DNA of 64,000 nucleotides from Rhizoclosmatium globosum (Eukaryota; Chytridiomycota; Chytridiomycetes; Chytridiales; Chytriomycetaceae): NCBI GenBank assembly GCA_002104985.1, contig MCGO01000028.1:372001-436000 (forward strand), written 5' to 3'. The notes below the pieces were generated by a model. That model was not told where the DNA came from. It worked only from the letters and a program-made list of their open reading frames with translations, and did not search any database. Both the position numbers and the translations under genes were made by a program. This document shows, piece by piece, positions 13,515 through 25,300 of this stretch (position 1 is the stretch's first letter; every line of letters starts with the position of its first letter).

Positions 13515-15172
13515 TTAGAAAGATTCCGAAATCCAGCGCGTCAACATATCTAACGACTCAACAGGTTTGTCATAAGGAACCATATGACCTGCCTCGTAGA
13601 TCTTGACGTATGTAAGTGGTCCATATGTTTTAAATGTTCCAGCCTCATTTTCTTCCACAATGAAAGGACGTTCAGGAGCTGCAAGGTAACCACCTTGTCC
13701 ATTCCACTCCATCGCATTCAGCCAAGATTCGCTACCAATGTAATTACAGACAAAGTCCGCGTCTCCATTATAGATGAGTACTTTCACATCACCCTCCAAC
13801 AGCTCGGCAACCGCCGTATCGTATCTGAATTCGCCATCACCAGTGTAGAAAAACGCGGTTCCAACACTGCCACTACAACCAACATACTCCATATCGACGC
13901 CAATTAACTCTTGAACCCATTTCTGGTTCAAGTACACATCAATGTCCGTTTGAATTGTGTAGCATGGGGCGACTTCGTCATCACATTCCATTCGAACGTC
14001 GTAAGGATTACGTTTCACTTCATCAGGGAAGGCAAAGGCCCTTTCGCAATAGTAATTGGCAGGGATACAAGTGATTTTCGATGGAGCGCGTTCGCATTGG
14101 CGGCCAAGGAATTCACAAACGGGAAACTTTTGCTTCAAGCTTTTGTACTTTTCCTCCGTGATGAATGGACCATCTGGTTCGGTTTGAATTCACTTCTGAT
14201 TCGAATCTTGGCAATGAAAAATGATACTCACACTTCTCATCAATCAAGTAATCCGCAAAGTAGTCATATTGAAGAAGAGAGCGGACCCAGCCATTACCAA
14301 TTCCAATGGACGCGAGATTCACATGAATTCTGTTTGGGTTTTTAGATGGTGCCTCATTGTTTTCGCGAAAGATCTTGCGGCCAATGGCGGGGATATAATG
14401 TCCCGCATATGACTCTCCAAACAAGCTATTCGATAGTTAAGTTTTTGATAATAATGCATCAAAGCGCAACTTACTGGACTGGGTTTTTGGCATATCTTGG
14501 TAGATTGAAGAACAGAAGTTGAAAAAAGATATCAACCTCCGTGGCAGCGGTTTCAGAGTCTCCAACCTTTTTGCCAGGTTTCTCGTACGAGAATCCAACG
14601 CCGACGGGTTGATCCAAGAAGAGCAGATTCGCCTTAGAATTCCAAGCATACGGATTGAAGCTAGTAGAATTGCCACCTGGATCCACTCGACACGGTCCCA
14701 ATTCCATAAATAATCCGAGGTTGCTGGAACATCCGGGGCCACCCTAGTTTCAAGGCATAAGCGTTTAAGTTTTTCGGACACTTTGATACCAAGCAAGAGA
14801 AAGAGAGGGAGCGTGAAACATACGTTTATCCACAGTATGAAAGGGTCGTCTTGAGGAGAGCTTCGCGAGTCAAAGAGGGCAAAGAAGAAGAAGCCTTGGG
14901 GAGTTTCAAAGTAGCCTGTCGCCTTCTTCACGTCATCGGCACACCAGTCCAGGGATCCTGAGCTAGTGCTATGCTGTTTAATATGGACAGCATAGTTTGT
15001 AATGGATGGAGTTGAAAAGGTCTACATATTAGTTGTTAGCGAAAGTGGTATCACAGCTACAGTAATCAGTTACAGTGAATTCATTTGCGCGTATCCCATT
15101 TTGGAGTACCAGTGGTGCTTGTTTGAATGCAAAGGCACTGGCAACGATGGAATGGAGAAGCAGAGAAAGCAT
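13515..15172 (-). CDS. Secreted serine carboxypeptidase (S10 family, CPY-like)
   Basis: Exons on the minus strand: 15172-15074, 15021-14824, 14743-14475, 14425-14232 and 14173-13515; phases close to 472 aa. The start at 15172 gives a signal peptide ([15 protein letters not shown]). Catalytic elements are all present: oxyanion motif GGPGCSS, nucleophile GESYAGHY, Asp in [11 protein letters not shown] and His in [10 protein letters not shown]. Motif [11 protein letters not shown] is also typical of S10. It is expected in the vacuole or outside the cell, removing C-terminal residues from peptides. An upstream in-frame-looking ATG at 15255 was not used: it lies inside a duplicated fragment of another gene. 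Confidence 0.93.
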
Positions 15173-15252
15173 TGGGAGCTTGGGTTTCTCGGATGATTTT
15201 TCTTTCCGCCTCCCGTTCCGCCATCCAATAACGTTAACAGGAATACGAATTT

Positions 15253-15360
15253 CATCGCTTCCTCAATTCAGTGCCCACAACCTCCTGCTTCTTTGCAATC
15301 TTTTGGTCGCCAGATAGACCCACCACACCTTCCGACAGCTCACGGACATGAAGGCGCTTG
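15253..15360 (-). pseudogene. Duplicated fragment of the last exon of the NOL11-like gene
   Basis: About 80 bp here match 38775-38850 nearly base for base, then the match resumes after a deletion of roughly 25 bp relative to the intact gene (around 38850-38880). The translated minus strand corresponds to VGTELRKRW and neighbouring residues of the NOL11-like C-terminus. It lies in the upstream region of the carboxypeptidase gene and is not expected to be translated. Confidence 0.85.
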
Positions 15361-15554
15361 AGAAGGAAGTGAAATGGACGGATCAATTTGGGGGATCAAC
15401 AAGTTTGTCACTATTGGGGTGAGTTAAATTTTTGGTTTGGTTGTGTTGGTGAGTCGATTGATCAGATAACTGCTTTTGACGATTACTATTATTTTCAGAG
15501 ACGAAGAACATTCATCTTCACTTTTTCTTTGCCAAACTTGACCACAACTCACTG

Positions 15555-17101
15555 ATGGCTCACCCAATGCGAAAGCAATACACCCTGACGTACAAGTTGC
15601 GCATCGTCGATGAAGTGCGAGCACTCTCTGCCTCGCTTGCTGCCTCTGCTCCACACAGGAAGATTCGCAGTGGTTCTCTTACTGCCGTTGCTACTAAACA
15701 TTCCCTCAACAGGTCGATGCTGTCCAAGTGGGTGCGATCGTTTGAAACCATCAAAGACGAATCTGTCAGGCAAGGTGGGAAGTCTCTGCATTGTGGATGG
15801 GGAAGTGTGATGGTGGGCGGTGGAAGGAAGGAACACAGTCGCATCAACAGAGCCCCTCCCTCTCTCTCGCGCATTAGCGTAGATATTGATGGCCACCCCT
15901 CTATACTCTCTTCTTCCCCTTCTATGGTACGCTGTATGTTCCTGGAGGAGGAAGTGAAGGTGTTTGGACTGGTGGCGGACCAGAGAAACCGCGGATATGC
16001 AGTGTCACCGGCAGACTTGCGCGAGTGGATGTTGGCATACGTGAAGGATCCCTTGAGTTTATTGGCTGATGCAGCACTGGGGGTTGGAACGGAACAGCAT
16101 AGAGAAACCTTCACTGCATCGTCCCGTTGGTGTACAGGATTCATGGAGCGATATAGATTGAGCATCAGAGCGAGAACTACAACCAGAACTTGTGGGTTGT
16201 TGGACCATAGTGACACTCCACCCCTCCCTCTACCCATTTCTCCTCCTCCTTCATCAACCGAACCACACAAAACAAACCAAAAACAAATAAAACCAATAAA
16301 ACAAACAAAAACATTTTCTTTACTCCTGTTTCGTCTTTTGTGGCTGGTACTGATCCAAAGATCGCTGTTTTTGATGATTTCATTTACAGACAACAAACGA
16401 ATGGTCTCACTGTCAAAGATATTTACAACTTTGATCAAACTAGACTCTACTTTGATATGTCGCTCAAGAAGACAGTGCATTGGAAAGGATCGACAAATGT
16501 AATCATCAAGAATACTGGAAACGAGTCGACTGGATTCTCGGTTGGATTGACATGTCGCGGGGATGGACATCGACTTCCTCCATTAGTTGTCTTTAAGGGT
16601 GCAAGAACTGGTCGACTGGCTAAAACGGTGCCTGCTCAAGTCAATGCTCTTGGAGTCGGTGTTCAAGTTTCATTTCAACAAAATGCATGGTTTGACAGTG
16701 ACGTGATTCTCAACGAGTGCATTCCTCAATTTAAATCTGAAACTTCTGGAAGAAAGGTGATGATGGTGTTGGACAGTTACAAAGCTCACTTGACTCACCC
16801 AGTAAAGAGTGCATTTAAGGATACTGGAATAATTCCCGCTGTGATTCCGGGTGGATACACGTCAAAACTTCAGCCACTAGATATTGGAATCATCAAACCT
16901 TTCAAAGATGGAATTCGGCGAAGGTGGACAGTTTGGATGCGGAGTTCCATGACAGATGCGAGCGAGTTGAATGCAGACGGAAGACGTAAGCGCCCTAGTT
17001 ACGCTGTGATCTGTGATTGGATTAGTAATGCATGGAATGATATTGACAACAATGTTTTTGAATCTGCTTTTAGGAAAGGGTTGTGGGGAAGAAATAAGTA
17101 A
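15555..17101 (+). mobile_element. Pogo/Tigger-like DDE transposase
   Basis: The N-terminal segment (15555 to about 16190) has a psq/Brinker-type helix-turn-helix (KQYTLTYKLRIVDEV, AVATKHSLNRSMLSKWV) followed by a CENP-B/Tc5-type second DNA-binding domain (LEEEVKVFGLVADQRNRGY and W-x3-F-x2-RYRLSIR). The C-terminal segment (about 16364-17101) is a DDE_1 catalytic domain with aspartates in YNFDQT, MMVLDSYKAH and LQPLDIGI. Between them, about 170 bp is pyrimidine/A-rich with no clean phase-compatible intron, so the copy may be inactive. A second, shorter copy lies on the minus strand near 35.2-35.9 kb. I did not find terminal inverted repeats. Confidence 0.85.
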
Positions 17102-17234
17102 ACAATAAAGAGCTAAGGAGAACAAAGATAAGACTCTGTTATTGCAAGAGTTCTTTGGTTTGGGGTTCCAAAGGAAAGGTTGCATAAGTCTTTTTCGTAC
17201 TCCCCGTCTCTCCTTCACATGAATGATATTTTAT

Positions 17235-17860
17235 TTAAAGTAAACCAGCTCTAGAGCGTAATGTTTTGATAAAGTTTATATCGTCCTTGTCAATGGTTGC
17301 ACGCTTGCGATGAATTGTTGCAAGATTAACATCTTCAAAGAAAGACACAAGATAAGCTTCAGCCGCTTCATGAATGGCAACAAGGGCGTTCTTTTGAAGC
17401 AAGTATCGATGGTTCGCATTTGGTTCTGAATTTTGATTAGATTCAAAGACAACCGGAATACGTTCGTTAGGCCTGCGACTGCGATATTCTTCGCGGAGAA
17501 TTTGAAAGATCTGTTTTGAGTTACTTATGAGACGAGTGTGACAGGAAGGTAGTTGCTTACTAGGCGTTTGATACGGGCAGTCGGAATCATTAGTTTGAAG
17601 CGACTTTGGTATTTTTTAATTTCAAGCAGTGCGGCAACACCAGGCGGAAGACGGCGTCTCTCTTTTTGCGGAGAAGGAGCTTCTTGCCAGTCTTGATTCT
17701 CCATTCGCGCTTTTGCAGATAGGGAGGCGGCTCGGGGCACTTTTGGCCTAACATTGCAGCGGTCCACTCCAAATGATTTCGACAAAGTGCGATGAACCCG
17801 CACCAAGTTGCGACTTCGTAGGTTGGTTGTGTTGTTTGAGTTTGTGCGTCTGCCAAGCAT
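17235..17860 (-). CDS. Highly divergent histone H3 variant (CenH3 candidate)
   Basis: Two minus-strand exons, 17860-17561 and 17510-17235, close to 191 aa around a 50-nt intron. The histone fold is clear: [17 protein letters not shown] corresponds to the H3 alpha-N region, ARIKRL to the helix before loop 1, [20 protein letters not shown] to alpha 2 and [17 protein letters not shown] to loop 2/alpha 3. The N-tail (about 85 residues) lacks the ARTKQTARKS tail of canonical H3. Between helices 1 and 2 there is an insertion of roughly 20 residues ([16 protein letters not shown] region) relative to normal H3. Tail divergence and an enlarged loop 1 are features of centromeric H3, so a CENP-A role is plausible but inferred. 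It is convergent with the pogo transposase and divergent from the next gene. Confidence 0.8.
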
Positions 17861-17894
17861 TTTCGACGGGAAAAATCACGACTAAATCAATCAG
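17861..17894. promoter_or_regulatory. 34-bp divergent intergenic space
   Basis: Only 34 bp separate the start codons of the H3-like gene (minus) and the Cys-rich gene (plus). Their promoters must therefore overlap each other's 5' regions, and co-regulation is likely. Confidence 0.5.
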
Positions 17895-18715
17895 ATGTCA
17901 AACTCGTTCCTCTTCTCGCTGGCATCCATTATTGCACGACTTGAAGAGGACCCTTCAACACACTACACAGCTGATTGTGTCTCTGTTTGTAGCGAGGGTG
18001 ATTCTAGTAGCTCGTCAGAATCAGATGAGGTGAGTCCAGTTTATTTGTTTGCTTTGTGGACTCATCAATCAGTACTTGACAGGATAACAACAATGACGAT
18101 GCAAATCAGTCCTCTGATATTGCTGAAGACGAACTGGAGTGCCACGAGCGAGTAGAAGCTGTCAAACATGCACAAACAGCCACAAACGGTGGACAACAAC
18201 TCTACGCATTGTGGCAAGACGCGGATCTGGAATTGAGCAATCAAACTGATAATGGTAAGCTTTGAAAGTAACCTTGCCAAGATTGACATCTATCACCAAT
18301 AGACTCTTCATCTTATATTTCAAATTTGATGTTACGGATCAAGTATGCTGAAAGTCGACAAAATATCGCAAACAATGATGGAGATCTAGACGTTGACGAC
18401 TTTATTAACTGGGACTTGTATGTAACGCGTGTCAATGCTTGGAGAAAGTCGAACCGAGCGATTTGGTGTGGCCATTGTGGAAACAATGCATTCAGTGGTC
18501 GTCGGCACACCAAGCTGGGTTGCGAGAAGCTATGCAAGTTTCAGAATTGTCAGTATATGCAGTGTCAGGAACGTGGGACTCGGAAATTGAAGCCAAGAAC
18601 TTGCCATCACTGTTCAGCTCCATTTCATTCTACTGACGAATGCAGAGTTCAATGCTGCAATGATTCAAATTGCGTTGAATGTGCTTTGCGTTTTATGACG
18701 GGAACTTGGAAATAA
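17895..18715 (+). CDS. Small Cys-rich zinc-binding protein, unknown
   Basis: Exons 17895-18029, 18083-18254 and 18303-18715; phases close to 239 aa. The N-terminal half is acidic and Ser-rich (EGDSSSSSESDE). The C-terminal third has many cysteines in CxxC-type spacing (CGHCGNNAF, CEKLCKFQNCQYMQC, CHHCSAPFHSTDEC, CCNDSNCVEC), which predicts three or four zinc sites, possibly a zinc-knuckle array. I do not recognise the family. Its start codon is 34 bp from that of the divergent H3-like gene, so a chromatin link is possible but only guilt by association. Confidence 0.7.
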
Positions 18716-18732
18716 ACATTCATTGGTTTTAG

Positions 18733-19022
18733 TTGGCATTAGAGGTAATCTCTTGGCCATCGTCTTCTCTTTTGGTTGGCATTAGAGGTAATCTCTTGGC
18801 CATTGTCTTCTCTTGTGGTTGGCATTAGAGGTAATCTCTTGGCCATTGTCTTCTCTTTTGGTTGGCATTAGAGGTAATCTCTTGGCCATTGTCTTCTCTT
18901 GTGGTTGGCATTAGAGGTAATCTCTTGGCCATTGTCTTCTCTTGTGGTTGGCATTAGAGGTAATCTCTTGGCCATTGTCTTCTCTTGTGGTTGGCATTAG
19001 AGGTAATCTCTTGGCCATCGTC
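18733..19022. repeat. 43-bp minisatellite, about 7 copies
   Basis: Tandem units with 43-bp period, each starting TTGGCATTAGAGGTAATC and containing TCTTGGCCAT. Copies differ by single bases (C/T and T/G at fixed positions). It begins just after the stop of the Cys-rich gene. Confidence 0.95.
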
Positions 19023-19075
19023 CTGTTCATTGTTGAAGCGACGGGTGATGATTAAATGTTGATTGTGTGGACGTA

Positions 19076-19125
19076 GGGTTATGTTTTAGGACTAGGGTTA
19101 GGGTTAGGTTTGCGTGTAGGGTTAT
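19076..19125. repeat. Interstitial TTAGGG-type telomeric repeats
   Basis: The stretch contains CTAGGGTTAGGGTTAGG plus flanking degenerate GTAGGGTTA and TTTTAGGAC units. This is a short interstitial array, not a chromosome end. Confidence 0.7.
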
Positions 19126-19322
19126 CATTTTTACGGTTATTAAGTTCAGTGAACGTTGATATTCATTCCTATAAAGTACGGGATACACTCGCTTGTAATT
19201 TAGCGGATTACACAAGCCAAGCCAGATTTACTAATCAATCTTTGATTGTTATCAACCCCGGCCCAATTCATCCGGGACAAAACAAAAAAACTTGCACTTT
19301 GCATCAAGAAACGATCCAACAA

Positions 19323-22300
19323 ATGGAACGCAAGCGCAAGGCCCCCACCAATGAGTCTCCGCCTTCGAAACGTTCGCATCAAACCATTCTTTGTAGCTGT
19401 GGTAAGGACTTTACCGGCAATCCCTTTCTCTATCAGCGCCATTTGCGAAGTCATGTGAGTGTCTCTGTTAAATTGTATAGTGCTTATACCCTTGAGCAGG
19501 AAGCGGATCGTGCTGCAGCCACCATTGCATGGACGGCCGAAATGGATTACGAACGTTACATAGTAAGTACTTTGTTTCTTTGCCCCGCGCTCGAGTGACT
19601 GATCAATCAATAGTCGTCACATACTGCCTCGTCATCCCATTCAACAGAGATGTTGACAACGAATGCAAATCCTGCGTCGATTGGATCGTCGTCAACGTCG
19701 TTCGCCACCCAAGCCGAATTGGATTCACTGAATCTTCCGTTGCTGTCCAAGCCCCCCCGAAATAACACTGTTGCTTCCCAATACGTGAGTTTATTGCCAA
19801 TGATGCGCCAGTAATAACTAATGTTTACAGGCCAAGTTCCATTTCACAAACGCTCTCTACGCCCACACCGATTTCACGTTGCAAGGTTCTTCTCGTGAAG
19901 GATATGGTGCAATAGCTAGTGACGGTCTTGCAATGTTGCGTTCACCAACAGCGTTGAAGGATTTGCTCGAACTTGAGGAAAGACTGTCAAGGCTTCTTGA
20001 TAAAGATTCAATGGATTTAGTTGGTGCCCTCAACGAGTACAAGGCAGTATTCAAGCACGGTCACTTCCAGGCTGCTTTCATGGTTGCACAACACTCCAAA
20101 TTCATCAAGAGTGGTTTCCATGAAGATACTGTTCTATATCACTTTGAATGTCCAAAGCTATTTGTTTGTGGCTGCGACGGAGAAAATGGTGGAGTTTCTG
20201 CTTCCTTCTGTATTCTTTACTTATTTTTGAACAGGTCACACAAGCTTCTTTCATCATACCATGATTGAGGCGACGCTTGAAGCATTGAAAAATTTGAATA
20301 TGGTTGCCTCAGATATGGATCTTACTCCAGATGCTCTGAAAGTGTATTTGATGCGTGATAATATTGGTGATGGAGCCAATCTGCCGCACCGATCTATTTT
20401 GTTCACTGAGCATAAGCCATGGTGTTCTGGCTATGACGCTGTTCAGGTTACTGCCATTAATAGTGATCCTGTAGTTGCTCCCTGCTCGGCTGCCTCTTTG
20501 TCCACAATCAGCATGCCTTGTAATCCAACTTCCATTGCTACAAATGTACCTTGTAATCCAAATTTGGCAACTGCTCCTTGTAAATCCACATTATTATTGT
20601 CTGACATTGTTGAAGGTGTTTGTAATGCAGGAAAACCCAATGAGAAGGGAAGGCGGCGTGTTGAGGGTTCAATTGATATTCAAGTGCTTCACAAGCACAT
20701 GGATATAAATTATATGTTGTATGCTGCAGCTGGATGGAATATAGTGGAAGTGGTTGCAATTGGAAAGGACCAGAAAGACTATTACCTTTCCCGTGGTATT
20801 CCAGTCAAGACTTTTTACAAGGCCTCACCAACCAAGCCTACTACCAAGTCTGCAAAACAGTCTACCATACCTTTTTCTATAAACTCTGTCACTGGATTTG
20901 ATCACACCGCGGCCATGTGCTACAAAGAAAACTTTATGAAACAAATTCGGGAGAACCCTTCAGCTCCTTCTGTTCGAAAGTATTTGGATTTGTTTGTTGT
21001 ATCGCACTTCAAGAGTGGGTTTGTTGCTTCTCTGAAATTAGAATCGGAGCTTGAAACAATAGTCCTCGCTGCTGCGTATGAAAACTTTTCAAGGCTTGTT
21101 AGCAACAGTCGCTACTCTTTTTGGTCTGATGGAAAGCCTTGGAGCTTTGTTTCTGATCCCCAAAATTTGTACACTGGATCTCAAGCTGCTTCAATGTTTT
21201 TTGGGGATTCTTTTGGGAAGCCATTGTTAAATCCAACGTTTGTTCAACGTGAAAAGGTTCAAGAGACAATTCTTGGGGATGGATACCAGTATTTTCGTCA
21301 GTTTATCATTGGTGACACTTTCTTGCCTCCACCGGTTAGTTCAAATCAATTGTGTCTCTATTCTCATCCAATTCCCTCATCAATCAAGTCGTCAAAAGGA
21401 ACACGAATAGATTATTCAGGTGTGATCTTGGGTAAACATAATCAACCACTATCACATTCTGAATTTGAGCTTTCTGTTCGACACCGTCTTTGTCTTGGCA
21501 GTAATGGTCAATACTTTTCAAGTGCTGTTGAAACGTTAATCACTCGAGGAGTTTCGAATATGAAAAAGAATAGGGCTGGAGATGCAATGGAGATACTCAA
21601 GGCAACAGAAATTGCACGACGTTATGTGCATGGAGAAGATGTTTCTAATCTTTTTGACTCTGATGTGGATACTAACTTTATTAGCATTCTATTCCAAAGC
21701 TGTGAGGAGGGAAAGAAACCACTTCAGGATTGCGGTAACTACTTGCGAGAAAATGTGACAACGCAGTCGCCATTTTATATTCGCAATATTATTGAATTCG
21801 AAGCTGTTGGTCTCATTGATAGTAACAATGGTAACCCCAAGTTGGTTGAACTGGATCTTGTGGCTCCACGAATGAATCATGATTCATGTTTCACTATTCA
21901 AAACACAGAAGATGGAGTTGGACGAGGTCTTGCGTTGCAGCATATTCTTGGAAGTGATGGTATGAATGCGTGCGGTGTTTTTTACTTTGATCAAACAAAG
22001 GAAAAGCGTTTCCGGTTTGACTTAATAGACCCCGGATCTGAAGTGATGCAACAGTTGCGTTCAACAGCTAAAAAATACCAACAAGAAAAAAGGGGCTGTA
22101 TGAAGGACCATTTGGTGAATATTGAGAAGGCCAAAATGGATGTTCCTTTCGCAGCTGTTGAAAACTATTCAGTTCCAATCGGTGTGCTTCTTTCGTCAAA
22201 CACTTCAATTTACAGTACGTTCTTCAAAAATCAGGTGGTTGTTGGTGATATTCTGAGGTCTGGTGTTTTGGCAGCTTATGAAACTGTGCCTGATATTCTT

Positions 22301-25300
22301 CAACTGGCTCTAAACTCGGCAGAGGTTGTGTATGGTTGCAGAAACAAAGAATTGGATGGGAAAAAGCCATCTAACAAGGCTAATCACACAGCAAAGCTCA
22401 AAATTATTCACGACTTGGTGAATTTTGCACCTTCACGATTTTCTAAGTTTCTTCCAACAAATCCACCTGGCTATAAGCCTGACAAAGAATTGATGATGCA
22501 AATTAACTGTGTTTTGCTGGATTCAAAGAAGATAGACACCGAGTTTGTCGTGGTGGATGTTGTTGGCACCGACTTGAAACTGAAAGTTAAAGTGGATGAG
22601 GACACAATAGCACATTTTCTTGTAACTTCAGTGGGTCAGTCAAGTGTCCGTACGTTTGAAGTTCGTGTCAGCAAAGATCAAGCCACCTCTTTTGATATTC
22701 ATCCGGCTCGACGCTATAATCTTCCATCCCAAAATATTAACAATCCCATTCCCAAACAAAACCGAGTTGCTCCAATTTTGACTTATATTCCCCCACCGCC
22801 ACAACCAAAGTCTGTACGTTCTTCTGCCTCTTCTAATTCAAATATGTTTGCTCCATTGTTTGATGCTTGTGGTGAAAGTGATCATTCCAGTTGCTCTCAC
22901 ATGGATACAGACTGTGATGAGCATTCATGCTCTGATGAAAGTGTTGGGAGTCAGTCAGATAGGAAAAAGAAGTTGGAGGATGGGTTTGTTGATGTATATG
23001 ACGAAGCCATCAAGAATGCTTCCAGTGCTGCTGATGTGGGCGAAAAGAAGTTGAAAGCGGGAGACGTCATTAATGGACTTGAGACTCCTTCTGGTTTGTT
23101 TTTAAGTTTTAAGTTTCACTGGTTGACTGTTGCATTAGCCAAATGTATGTCAGGAAACTTTGCTATTGTTGAGGAGCTGAACAAGGATGTAACTCTACAA
23201 AAGGCAAGTGCGCGTGTAATGCTTGCCACAAAATGTGATGTACGGTCTTTATTGGAAAGGCAGTTATATGGCTTCTGCTTGGATCAAGAATTATCTTTTG
23301 GGAATCAGTTGATTGACAGACAGATTTTACAAGTCGGTGAGCTGTTCAAATCACGATTTCAATTCAAAGAGCTAGCCACCTCGGATGTATTATCTTTACA
23401 AGAGTTGTCAAAAATGTCATGGCGATGTGATGAGATTTCCTTGTTTCGGGAGCTTGTTCAAACTGGTATTTCTGCCAACAAACTTGGGTCATTGGTTCAT
23501 ATTGCCCACGCACTGAAAGATTTGGAAATGACAGATACAAATGAGAGACTAAGAAAGATATTGTTTCTGGCTGTTGCTCTCGACGGAACCAATTCAATGA
23601 ACCTGGTTAAACGTGTTCCTATCAGTGCAGATGGAGATTGTAAAGCAAAAGTTATGAAGTTAATTCGAAAGGGTGTCCCGCATATGCTTGTATTAAAAGA
23701 GGGAAAGGGAAATCTTGAGTTTTGGACACTCCCGTTTTATTGGAACAGCTCTGCGACAGATTCCGAGCTATCAACAATTTCTAAAGTTATACTCAGCAAA
23801 GTTTTTGATACTGCTTTTCCTGAACCACTCAATTCTGAATCAGGCAATCACATCCCTAAACTCTCCAATCAAAGGCGCTCAGATATCTTGGATCTTCAAA
23901 AGTCCATTAAAAAATTGTTCTATGTACCAGGAGCTGGTTTGGGAGAATATGCAGACAAACTGCTGGAATACAAGGTACGCACGGAAACTGACCAAGTGAG
24001 TTGTCTGGGATTATTTCAGAAGCTTATTTAACTCTCCTCTATAGACCCCATCAGCTTCAACAACTTTGCATATTTATTTGAAAGAATCTTGGAATCTGAT
24101 GTCTCTAGCAAATGCCAAGCTTTCACAACCATACAATGACACTGTTGAAGCAAAAGAGATTGTAAATCGTATTAAGGCACTAAAGAAAGAATTGGACGCA
24201 CTCGGGAATAGAAAGGCTCACGACTTTGCAAATTTGATGCGAAGCAATTCAGATTTAAATACCGATGCAAAAAATCATAGTCTTGGATTGATTATTGTTG
24301 CTGCTACAGATTCTAGGTTTGATGCAATAGAACACTCCCTGGATTTCTTGACCTATGCCCAGTCTATAACATTGTCATGTATTCTCACTCGCCCAGTGAC
24401 TCGATTCATTGACAAAGGAAAACACCCAGTATTTGAACAAACCTCAGATTTCAGTCAACATTATCTGCAATCAACACTGAATATTGAACTTATGCAACAA
24501 CAGAATCTGCTGGTGTGGGATATACCAGCACAACTTGCGTCTTTCTGCAAAAATCATGGCGTATCTGACTCGGGTGCAATATCAGCAACAAATCGTTCAG
24601 AAAAGAATGAAACGTCACTTCTTTCACTCTATAGCTCAGTGTGCACGCTTCAAAACACGTTTACTTTCAAAAAGATGGAAAATCGAGGGGCTGATCCAGA
24701 ACATATGGAAAAGAAGGCAAAAAGAGAGTATTACGTTGATGGCTACAGTAAGTCAGAGCTTCAGGCTATTCAGGATTTTAGGGGATTTGCTTATGCTCAG
24801 GATAATCTGTTTACCAAGCAAAATGGTTTATTGGAGGTTTTGTGTCCAACTTCTGCAGGTAATAGCCAGATATTTCAGAATGCTTCAAAAGACATTTACT
24901 CTGAAGTCAAGAGTTCAATTACTTCAATGTGGAAGAAACGTAAGCGGCGCCAACTTTTCAACCAAACTGCTAACAATAATTAATAGGACCCAAGAGCATT
25001 CAAAAGTATCTTCAGTCTTACAACAGGAGTCATATGAACAAAGGTGTTGTTAACTATGACAGGGAACCGCAACCAATCAGCTTTCCAGCCAACAAACTAT
25101 TTTATGCATTCCGTGGGGACAGTCTCCACCAAAACCAATCCCCTGCATTCATTGCGAACGGAGTTCGTTTTTTCCAAGCTAGTGCAACGTCTGGTCGAGC
25201 GCATCAGTATGCAGACGATTCAAAGTTGCGCCCCAAACTAAGTGTTACAGATGTTTGTGTCAAGGTTGGGGTTGGTTCTATAGACGTATTTTTCAAAGCC

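Noticed and set aside
15070..15255. Carboxypeptidase start at 15255
   Set aside because: That ATG is formed at the edge of a duplicated NOL11 fragment; ATG 15172 gives a proper signal peptide and a clean splice.
18733..19022. CRISPR-like array
   Set aside because: The 43-bp units are contiguous with no unique spacers, so this is a minisatellite.
19076..19125. Chromosome end
   Set aside because: Only two or three TTAGGG units, with genes continuing on both sides.
22020..22060. DPG motif in the giant protein as RuvC-I
   Set aside because: It lies about 1,500 residues from the C-terminal zinc motif and lacks the preceding hydrophobic strand, so it cannot be paired with the tail.
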